This document shows, piece by piece, positions 1 through 5,038 of a stretch of 5,662 nt of DNA. The translations under genes were made by a program, and so were the position numbers. The notes under the pieces are model-generated. The model did no database searches and had not been told where the DNA came from. It saw only the letters and a list, made by a program, of their open reading frames with translations. Positions within the stretch are counted from its first letter, which is position 1. Every line of letters begins with the position of its first letter. The stretch is from Gemmobacter sp. (lineage in GTDB: Bacteria; Pseudomonadota; Alphaproteobacteria; Rhodobacterales; Rhodobacteraceae): assembly GCA_003509785.1 (NCBI GenBank), contig DOMY01000231.1, positions 10,281 to 15,942 of the forward strand, given 5' to 3'.

Positions 1-1
1 A

Positions 2-94
2 GGTGTGGCGGCGCTGGCCTGTGCCGAAGCGGCGACGCGGTCGGCGCAAACCGGGGAAACCGTGGCGATCACGCCCGCGATGCTGGGGGCCTGA
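2..94 (+). CDS. C-terminal end of a probable Gfo/Idh/MocA-family dehydrogenase (5'-truncated)
   Basis: Only the last 30 codons are present; the gene begins before the window. The reading frame runs from base 2 to a TGA at 92-94. The visible tail has an alanine-rich helix (ALACAEAATRSAQTGE) followed by a short strand (TVAI) and a terminal segment ending MLGA. This resembles the C-terminus of Gfo/Idh/MocA oxidoreductases such as inositol 2-dehydrogenase, where a helix with an 'AEAA.RSA..G..V.I' pattern ends the protein. The TGA is followed by one G and then the ATG of the next gene, so the two are almost certainly co-transcribed and probably translationally coupled. Next to an epimerase and upstream of iolC, an inositol or inosose dehydrogenase role is plausible but inferred. 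The Rossmann fold and catalytic residues lie outside the window, so the family call rests on a short tail only. Confidence 0.6.
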   Translation, partial: GVAALACAEAATRSAQTGETVAITPAMLGA

Positions 95-95
95 G

Positions 96-920
96 ATGCG
101 GGAAACCGGCTGCTGCACCTGGATCTTCGGCGGCGAGGATCTGGCCGCCATTGCCGCCCGCGTGAAACGCGCCGGGATGGACGGGGTGGAACTGCATGGC
201 GATATCGACGGGATCGACCCGGAACAGGCGGGGGCGATCTTCGCCGCTGCCGGGCTGAAGATCTATTCGATCACGCCGGGGGATGCCGATATCGCGCATC
301 CCGATGCCACGATCCGCGAAGCCGCCATCGGCTATTATGACCGGCTGATGGATTGGGCGGTGAAGCTGGGGCAAGGCCCCGGCGCGCCCCGGATTTCGTG
401 CCACGGGCTGGTGCAGCGCATCCGCCCGGTCAGCACGCAGGCCGAGGAAGACGCCCTGCTGGCCGACAGCACGCGGCGCATCTGCGCCGCCGCGGCCCGA
501 CGCGGCCTGCCGGTGGTGTTTGAAATCCTGAACCGCTACGAAAGCCATCAGGTGCGCAATGTGGCCGAAGGGCTGGCGCTGCTGGAAAAGGTGGGGGCGG
601 ATAACCTGCCCCTGCTGCCCGATGCCTATCACATGAACATCGAAGAGGCCGATCCTGCCGGTGCCCTGCGGTCCGGTGGCGCGAAGATCGGGCTTTATCA
701 CGCCGCCGACAGCAACCGCTGCGCCATCGGCGAAGGCCATACCGATTTCGCCGCACAATTCGCGGCGCTGGATGCCATCGGCTATGCCGGTCCGATCATC
801 ATCGAACCCGCAGCCCCCGGCCCCGATCCGTTCAACACGGCCAAGGGCGACGGCTTCCGCGACATTCTCGAAGCACAGCTGGCCGCCTCAGTGCAGGCCA
901 TCCGCGCGATGGGACGCTGA
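96..920 (+). CDS. TIM-barrel sugar epimerase/isomerase, D-tagatose 3-epimerase-like
   Basis: A 274-residue protein of the xylose isomerase-like TIM-barrel (AP endonuclease 2) superfamily, a usual length for it. The four metal-binding positions of D-tagatose/D-psicose 3-epimerases can be placed: E143 in FEILNRYE, D176 in PDAYHMNIEE, H202 in YHAADSNR and E237 in IIIEP. The NRYE and DSNR motifs also match that group. These enzymes use a divalent metal and two glutamates to move a proton next to a ketone, epimerising or isomerising keto sugars in the cytoplasm. The substrate cannot be read from the sequence. It lacks the 'EFVGHPQC'-type site I associate with Bacillus IolI and does not look like IolE. 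The ATG at 96 is chosen because the barrel starts at once (CCTWIFGG) and it sits one base after the previous stop; a G run at 85-89 may serve as a weak ribosome site. The in-frame extension upstream to base 3 is arginine-rich and overlaps the previous gene. Likely role: acting on a keto intermediate made by a neighbouring oxidoreductase. Confidence 0.85.
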   Translation: MRETGCCTWIFGGEDLAAIAARVKRAGMDGVELHGDIDGIDPEQAGAIFAAAGLKIYSITPGDADIAHPDATIREAAIGYYDRLMDWAVKLGQGPGAPRISCHGLVQRIRPVSTQAEEDALLADSTRRICAAAARRGLPVVFEILNRYESHQVRNVAEGLALLEKVGADNLPLLPDAYHMNIEEADPAGALRSGGAKIGLYHAADSNRCAIGEGHTDFAAQFAALDAIGYAGPIIIEPAAPGPDPFNTAKGDGFRDILEAQLAASVQAIRAMGR

Positions 921-923
921 ATT

Positions 924-937
924 CGGCCGACAGGCCG
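924..937 (+). repeat. Small inverted repeat after the epimerase gene
   Basis: CGGCC (924-928) and GGCCG (933-937) form a 5-bp stem with a GACA loop, starting four bases after the TGA at 918-920. The left arm could instead pair with an identical GGCCG at 942-946, which is part of the larger hairpin downstream, so the two structures could compete. There is no T tract. On its own this is a weak element that could arise by chance in GC-rich DNA. Confidence 0.4.
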
Positions 938-941
938 GATG

Positions 942-971
942 GGCCGGGCGCGTGTGGAGGCGCGCCAGGCC
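942..971 (+). promoter_or_regulatory. GC-rich stem-loop upstream of the binding-protein gene
   Basis: GGCC (942-945) pairs with GGCC (968-971) and GGCGCG (947-952) pairs with CGCGCC (961-966). A single G-A mismatch (946/967) separates the two helices and the loop is 8 bases (953-960). That makes 10 G-C pairs in 30 bases. No U tract follows (the next bases are ATAAAACCAA), so a classical intrinsic terminator is unlikely. It ends 15 bases before the ribosome site of the binding-protein gene. Possible roles are a 5' stabiliser or processing end for the binding-protein message, or a partial pause site. The function is inferred; the pairing is seen directly. Confidence 0.5.
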
Positions 972-986
972 ATAAAACCAACCTTT

Positions 987-993
987 GGGAGGA
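987..993 (+). promoter_or_regulatory. Strong Shine-Dalgarno site for the binding-protein gene
   Basis: GGGAGGA lies four bases before the ATG at 998. It is a near-consensus match to the 16S anti-Shine-Dalgarno, stronger than the sites seen before the epimerase and second oxidoreductase genes. It fixes the start of the signal peptide and fits the high expression expected of a periplasmic binding protein. Confidence 0.8.
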
Positions 994-997
994 TACC

Positions 998-1924
998 ATG
1001 AAAAAGACCCTTGGCGCGCTGATGGCCGCCACTGCCATGTCCATTGCCGCCCCGGCACTGGCCGCCGATATCATCGTGGTGGCCCATGGCCAGGCGAATG
1101 ATCCGTTCTGGTCGGTCGTGAAGAACGGCGTGGAAACCGCCGCCAAGCACAGCGGCGCCAGCGTCGAATACCGCAGCCCCGAAACCTTCGACATGGTGGC
1201 GATGAGCCAGCTGATCGACGCCGCCGTGAACCAGCAGCCCGACGGGCTTGTGGTGTCGATCCCCGATGCCGATGCGCTTGGGCCGTCAATCCAGCGCGCG
1301 GTCGAGGCGGGGATCCCGGTGATTTCCATCAACTCGGGGTCCGACGTGTCGAAATCCCTGGGCGCCCTGCTGCACATCGGGCAGGACGAAAAGGACGCGG
1401 GCTTCAAGGCCGGCGAGGCGCTGAAGGACATGGGCGGCAAGAAGGGCATCTGCGTCAACCAGGAAGTGGGCAACGTCTCGCTGGATCTGCGCTGCGCCGG
1501 TTTCACCGAAGGTTTCGGCGGCAATGTGACCGTGGTTCCCACCGGCAATGATCCGGCCGAGGTGGAATCGAAGGTGCGCGCCGCGCTGGAAGCCGATCCG
1601 GAGGTGGATACCGTGATGGCGCTGGGGGCCTCGACCGCGGGCGAGCCTTCGGTGGCGGCGGTGAAGGCCATCGGCCGGGCGGGCGAAGTGAAGGTCGCGA
1701 CCTTCGATCTGTCGGCCGGTTTCCTGGAAGCCGTGGCTGCGGGCGACGCGGCCTTTGCCATCGACCAGCAGCAGTTCCTGCAAGGCTACATGGCCGTCAA
1801 CTTCCTGGCGCTTCATGCCGAATACGGGCTGATGCCGGGCGGCAACGTGGCCTCTGGCCCCAATCTCATCACTGCCGACAAGGCCGCGCAGGTGGTGGAA
1901 CTTTCGGCGCAGGGCATCCGCTGA
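998..1924 (+). CDS. CUT2-type sugar/polyol ABC transporter, periplasmic substrate-binding protein
   Basis: A 308-residue type 1 periplasmic binding protein of the ribose/LacI fold (Peripla_BP_4 group). Residues 1-22 are a Sec signal peptide: MKK, a hydrophobic stretch, then an ALA cleavage site before ADIIVVAHG. The mature protein opens with the first beta strand and the NDPFW motif (34-38), typical of ribose- and inositol-type binding proteins. Other likely ligand contacts by analogy with ribose-binding protein are R165 (LDLRCAGF), D237 (TFDLS) and the D256-Q257-Q258 segment before LQGY. It should bind a sugar or cyclitol in the periplasm and deliver it to the permease encoded next. C152 and C166 are the only cysteines I see in the mature protein and could form a disulfide. 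The ligand cannot be proved; iolC downstream makes an inositol likely (an IbpA-like role). Stem-loops flank the gene on both sides, which may set its mRNA level apart from that of the membrane components. Confidence 0.93.
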   Translation: MKKTLGALMAATAMSIAAPALAADIIVVAHGQANDPFWSVVKNGVETAAKHSGASVEYRSPETFDMVAMSQLIDAAVNQQPDGLVVSIPDADALGPSIQRAVEAGIPVISINSGSDVSKSLGALLHIGQDEKDAGFKAGEALKDMGGKKGICVNQEVGNVSLDLRCAGFTEGFGGNVTVVPTGNDPAEVESKVRAALEADPEVDTVMALGASTAGEPSVAAVKAIGRAGEVKVATFDLSAGFLEAVAAGDAAFAIDQQQFLQGYMAVNFLALHAEYGLMPGGNVASGPNLITADKAAQVVELSAQGIR

Positions 1925-1936
1925 CGAAAGCACCCT

Positions 1937-1962
1937 GGCCGGGGGGCTTCTGTCTCCCGGCC
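1937..1962 (+). promoter_or_regulatory. Stem-loop between binding-protein and permease genes
   Basis: GGCCGGG (1937-1943) pairs exactly with CCCGGCC (1956-1962). The stem extends inward by a G-T wobble (1944/1955) and a G-C pair (1945/1954), leaving an 8-base loop (1946-1953). It begins 12 bases after the binding-protein stop and ends 14 bases before the permease ribosome site. There is no T run after it, so complete termination is unlikely. A hairpin in this place is well known in binding-protein-dependent transport operons (malE-malF type), where it blocks 3' decay or partly attenuates, giving excess binding protein over permease. That role is inferred here from position and structure. Confidence 0.65.
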
Positions 1963-1976
1963 CCGTTCCAGATTTC

Positions 1977-1983
1977 AGGAGGG
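1977..1983 (+). promoter_or_regulatory. Shine-Dalgarno site for the permease gene
   Basis: AGGAGGG sits four bases before the ATG at 1988. It is a strong site that supports this start, which gives a short charged cytoplasmic N-terminus before the first membrane segment. Confidence 0.75.
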
Positions 1984-1987
1984 CATC

Positions 1988-3094
1988 ATGTCTGCGGCTG
2001 CCACACCCCAAAGCGATGAACGCGTCCGTCAGGAAACGCTGTTCACCAAACTTGCCAAACGGCCCGAGCTCGGCTCTATCGCGGGGCTTGTTCTGGTCAC
2101 CGTGTTTTTCCTGTTCACCGCCGACGGATCCATGTTCACCCTGTCGGGCGTGATGAACTTTCTGACCCCGGCGGCACAGCTGGGCATCCTGGCCATCGGC
2201 GCGGCGCTGCTGATGATCGGCGGCGAGTTCGACCTGTCGATCGGGTCCATGGTGGCCTTTGCCGGCATGATCTTCGGCGCCTTTACCGTGAACATGGGCC
2301 TGCCGCTGATCCTGGCCATTCCGGCCACCCTGGCCGTGGCTGCCGCCATCGGCGTGCTGAACGGGCAGCTGACCATCCGCACCGGCCTGCCATCCTTCAT
2401 CGTGACGCTGGCCTTTCTGTTCATCCTGCGCGGGCTGACGCTTGTGGGGCTGAAAGCCATCACCGGCGGTTCGACCCAGCTGCGCGGCGTGCGCGAGGCG
2501 ATCGAGGGTGATTTTCTGACCCCGCTGTTTTCCGGCGATGCCTTTGGCGGGCTGTTTGCCATGCTGGGCCGCGCGGGCCTGATCGAAACCTTCAAGAACG
2601 GCACCCCCAAAGTGCCCGGAATCCCGGTGGAAATCCTGTGGTTCATCGCGCTGGCCTGTGTGGCGACCTGGGTGCTGCTGCGCACACCTGCGGGCAACTG
2701 GATCTTCGCATCCGGCGGCGATACCAATGCGGCGTCCAATTCCGGTGTGCCGGTGCGCAAGGTGAAGGTGGCGCTGTTCATGGTCACCGCCTGCTGTGCA
2801 GCACTTCTGGCCATCATGCAGGTGATGGATGCCGGTTCGACCGATGCCCGGCGCGGGTTCCAGAAGGAATTCGAAGGCATCATCGCGGCGGTGATCGGCG
2901 GCTGCCTGCTGACCGGCGGCTATGGTTCGGCCATCGGCGCCTTCTTCGGGTCGATCATCTTTGGCATGGTGGTGATCGGGCTGACCTATACCAAGATCGA
3001 CCAGGACTGGTTTCAGGTCTTCCTGGGCGGGATGCTGCTGCTGGCGGTGGTGTTCAACAACGTGATCCGCAAACGCGTGACGGGAGAGCGTTAA
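1988..3094 (+). CDS. CUT2-type sugar/polyol ABC transporter permease
   Basis: A 368-residue inner-membrane permease of the RbsC/FrcC type (BPD_transp_2 family). A hydrophilic N-terminus (1-29) leads into about ten hydrophobic segments, roughly 30-46, 62-79, 85-102, 104-124, 134-156, 214-231, 259-280, 295-315, 316-333 and 340-358. The family hallmark IGGEFDLSIGS (77-87) is present, as is the cytoplasmic loop GGDTNAASNSGVPV (243-256) before a basic VRKVK, the probable contact with the ATPase. The region between the fifth and sixth segments (about 157-213) is long and mostly polar. Two copies would form the channel with an ATPase dimer. The TAA stop is one base before the ATPase start, so translation of the two is likely coupled. 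Length and motifs look intact. Substrate specificity cannot be read from the permease; inositol or a related polyol is inferred from context. Confidence 0.93.
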   Translation: MSAAATPQSDERVRQETLFTKLAKRPELGSIAGLVLVTVFFLFTADGSMFTLSGVMNFLTPAAQLGILAIGAALLMIGGEFDLSIGSMVAFAGMIFGAFTVNMGLPLILAIPATLAVAAAIGVLNGQLTIRTGLPSFIVTLAFLFILRGLTLVGLKAITGGSTQLRGVREAIEGDFLTPLFSGDAFGGLFAMLGRAGLIETFKNGTPKVPGIPVEILWFIALACVATWVLLRTPAGNWIFASGGDTNAASNSGVPVRKVKVALFMVTACCAALLAIMQVMDAGSTDARRGFQKEFEGIIAAVIGGCLLTGGYGSAIGAFFGSIIFGMVVIGLTYTKIDQDWFQVFLGGMLLLAVVFNNVIRKRVTGER

Positions 3095-3095
3095 G

Positions 3096-3875
3096 ATGTC
3101 AGATCCCATTATCCAGCTGAACGATATCAAGAAGCATTTCGGCAATGTCATCGCGCTGAACGGTGTCACCTTCGATGTGCGCCCGGGCGAATGTCACTGC
3201 CTGCTGGGCGACAATGGCGCCGGCAAATCGACCTTCATCAAGACCATGTCGGGCGTGCACAAACCGACCGAAGGTAGCATCACCTTCGAAGGCCGCGCCA
3301 TGAGCTTCAACTCGCCGCGCGATGCGATGGAGGCAGGCATCGCCACGGTGTTCCAGGATCTGGCGATGATCCCGCTGATGAGCGTGACGCGCAACTTCTT
3401 CATGGGGCGCGAACCGACGGTGGGCCGGGGCCTGTTCAAACGCTTCGACATCGAAAACGCCAATCGGGTGACGGTGGTGGAGATGCGCAAGATGGGCATC
3501 AACCTGCGCGGCGCCGATCAGGCGGTGGGCACGCTGTCGGGGGGTGAACGGCAAACGGTGGCGATTGCCCGCGCGGTGTATTTCGGCGCCAAGGTGCTGA
3601 TCCTGGACGAGCCGACCTCGGCGCTTGGGGTGCGGCAGACGGCCAATGTGCTGGCCACCATCGACAAGGTGCGCAAGCAGGGCGTCGGCGTGGTGTTCAT
3701 CAGCCATAACGTGCGCCATGCGCTGGCGGTGGGCGACCGCTTCACCGTGCTGAACCGGGGCCGCACGCTGGGCACCGCCAACCGGGGCGAGATCCGCGCG
3801 GAAGAATTGCAAGATCTGATGGCCGGCGGGCAGGAACTGGCGCAGCTGGAAGGCTCGCTTGGCGGCACGATCTGA
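3096..3875 (+). CDS. Sugar/polyol ABC transporter ATP-binding protein, single NBD (FrcA-like)
   Basis: A 259-residue cytoplasmic ATPase that powers the importer. All nucleotide-binding motifs are in order: Walker A GDNGAGKST (38-46), Q-loop Q87 (VFQD), signature LSGGERQ (147-153), Walker B VLILDE (167-172, catalytic E172), D-loop region SALG (175-178) and switch H204 (ISH). There is only one NBD, unlike RbsA/AraG/MglA, whose two NBDs are fused in about 500 residues, so it should act as a homodimer. Fructose importer FrcA of rhizobia has this same short form. G178 replaces the usual D of the SALD D-loop, which I believe is common in this subgroup. GGGAG at 3082-3086, inside the permease gene, provides the ribosome site, and the start lies one base after the permease stop. 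A stem-loop begins directly after the TGA. Confidence 0.94.
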   Translation: MSDPIIQLNDIKKHFGNVIALNGVTFDVRPGECHCLLGDNGAGKSTFIKTMSGVHKPTEGSITFEGRAMSFNSPRDAMEAGIATVFQDLAMIPLMSVTRNFFMGREPTVGRGLFKRFDIENANRVTVVEMRKMGINLRGADQAVGTLSGGERQTVAIARAVYFGAKVLILDEPTSALGVRQTANVLATIDKVRKQGVGVVFISHNVRHALAVGDRFTVLNRGRTLGTANRGEIRAEELQDLMAGGQELAQLEGSLGGTI

Positions 3876-3895
3876 GCGGGGCCATCTGGCCCCGC
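3876..3895 (+). promoter_or_regulatory. Perfect stem-loop directly after the ATPase gene
   Basis: GCGGGGCC (3876-3883) and GGCCCCGC (3888-3895) form a perfect 8-bp, all-G/C stem with an ATCT loop. It starts at the base after the TGA, where the ribosome would still cover the left arm while terminating. The following bases (CCCCACCCTTACGG) are C-rich with no T tract, so a standard rho-independent terminator is not supported. It may protect the 3' end of the transporter message or cause partial read-through. The next gene, 24 bases on, is on the same strand and has a weak ribosome site, so expression could step down here. Confidence 0.6.
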
Positions 3896-3919
3896 CCCCA
3901 CCCTTACGGAACATCGAAG

Positions 3920-5026
3920 ATGACCCTGCCCCAATCCCCCCTTGGCATCGCGCTGATCGGCACCGGCTTCATGGGCAAATGCCATGCGCTGGCCTGGCGC
4001 AATGTGGCTGCCACCTTTGGCGGCGCCCATCCCCGGCTGGAGCTGCTGTGCGACATGCCGCAGGACCGGGCGCAGGCCTTTGCCACCCAGTTCGGCTTTG
4101 CCCGCGCCACCGGCGACTGGCAGGCAGCCGTCAATGATCCGGCGGTGGATGTGGTGTCGATCACCACGCCCAACGGGATGCACCGCGCCATGGCCGAGGC
4201 CGCGCTGGCGGCGGGCAAGCATGTCTGGCTGGAAAAGCCCATGGCGCTGACGCTGGAGGATGCGCAATCCATGGCCGATCTGGCCGCCAGCCGCCCGGGA
4301 CAGGTGACGATCCTGGGCTATAACTATCTGCGCTCGCCCGCGTTTCAGGCGGCGGTGCAGCTGGTGCAATCGGGCGCCATCGGCACGCCCAAGGCGTTTC
4401 GCGGCGTCTATGACGAAGATTATTCCGCCGATCCCACCCTGCCCTGGTCCTGGCGCATGACGCATGAGGGCGGCGGGCTGGGCGCGCTTGGCGATCTGGG
4501 CTGCCATCTGGTCAGCCAGATGGTCGCGCTGATGGGTCCGGTGGCCGAAGTGACGGCGCTGACCCAGATCGCCATCCCGCAGCGCCCCTCGCCCGAAGGG
4601 CCAAAGGCGGTGGAAAACGAGGATTCGGCGCTGGCGCTGATCCGCTTTGCCAGCGGCGCGCAGGGGTCTTTTGCCACCTCGCGCGTGGCGCGGGGCCGCA
4701 AGTGCCGCCTGCAATGGGAACTGCACGGGTCAGAGGGCACGCTGGTCTTCGATCAGGAAAACATGAACGAACTCTGGCTCCACAAGGCGGGCGAGGCCGG
4801 GTTCACCCGCCATCTGACCGGGCCGGACCAGCCCGATTTCGCCGCCTTCTGCCCGGCGCCCGGCCATAACTTCGGCTTCAACGAACAGAAGGTGATCGAG
4901 GCGCGGGATCTGCTGGCCGCCATCGCCGGTGGCCCCGCCTGTGGCCCCGATTTCGCGGCAGGCCTGCAGATCGAACGCATCATCCACGCCATGGCCGCCT
5001 CGCAAGGGCGCCCGGTTGCCTTGTGA
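3920..5026 (+). CDS. Gfo/Idh/MocA-family NAD(P)-dependent oxidoreductase
   Basis: A complete 368-residue cytoplasmic dehydrogenase. The N-terminal Rossmann fold begins IALIGTGFMG (10-19) with the GxGxxG dinucleotide loop. The family signature EKP is at 105-107 (K106 catalytic), followed by the C-terminal alpha/beta domain. The GDLGCH stretch (191-196) supplies the usual D192 and H196 of the active site. Family members oxidise a sugar or cyclitol hydroxyl to a ketone, or the reverse, with NAD(H) or NADP(H). D45 at the end of the second strand (LELLCDM) suggests a preference for NAD. Beside iolC and an importer, an inositol, inosose or related polyol dehydrogenase is the best guess, but it could also serve a glycoside or lactone-forming step. 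The start is supported by the Rossmann strand beginning at residue 10; the upstream ribosome site is weak (GGA at 3908-3910, GAAG at 3916-3919). It is a different gene from the family member ending at base 94. Confidence 0.92.
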   Translation: MTLPQSPLGIALIGTGFMGKCHALAWRNVAATFGGAHPRLELLCDMPQDRAQAFATQFGFARATGDWQAAVNDPAVDVVSITTPNGMHRAMAEAALAAGKHVWLEKPMALTLEDAQSMADLAASRPGQVTILGYNYLRSPAFQAAVQLVQSGAIGTPKAFRGVYDEDYSADPTLPWSWRMTHEGGGLGALGDLGCHLVSQMVALMGPVAEVTALTQIAIPQRPSPEGPKAVENEDSALALIRFASGAQGSFATSRVARGRKCRLQWELHGSEGTLVFDQENMNELWLHKAGEAGFTRHLTGPDQPDFAAFCPAPGHNFGFNEQKVIEARDLLAAIAGGPACGPDFAAGLQIERIIHAMAASQGRPVAL

Positions 5027-5038
5027 AAGGATCGTATC

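Noticed and set aside
3..95. N-terminal extension of the epimerase frame to an ATG-like start near base 3
   Set aside because: The extra residues are arginine-rich, out of keeping with the family, and overlap the C-terminus of the preceding gene in another frame. The ATG at 96 fits the barrel start.
832..1761. Antisense Ser/Ala-rich open frame opposite the binding-protein gene
   Set aside because: It resembles an Ala/Ser-rich protein only because it mirrors the codons of the + strand gene; it crosses the intergenic hairpin and has no domain.
1286..3169. Long antisense open frame (627 codons) across the binding-protein and permease genes
   Set aside because: Its translation is rich in His, Gln, Arg and Gly with no recognisable domain, and it lies opposite two well-supported genes. 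Long antisense frames are expected in GC-rich DNA with strong third-position bias.
3876..3919. Rho-independent terminator after the ATPase gene
   Set aside because: The stem is excellent but the following bases are C-rich with no T tract, and a same-strand catabolic gene starts 24 bases later. It is listed as a stem-loop instead.
3518..4726. Antisense open frame (402 codons) across the ATPase and second oxidoreductase
   Set aside because: Low-complexity, Arg/His/Gln-rich translation without motifs, opposite two genes with clear family motifs; a coding shadow.
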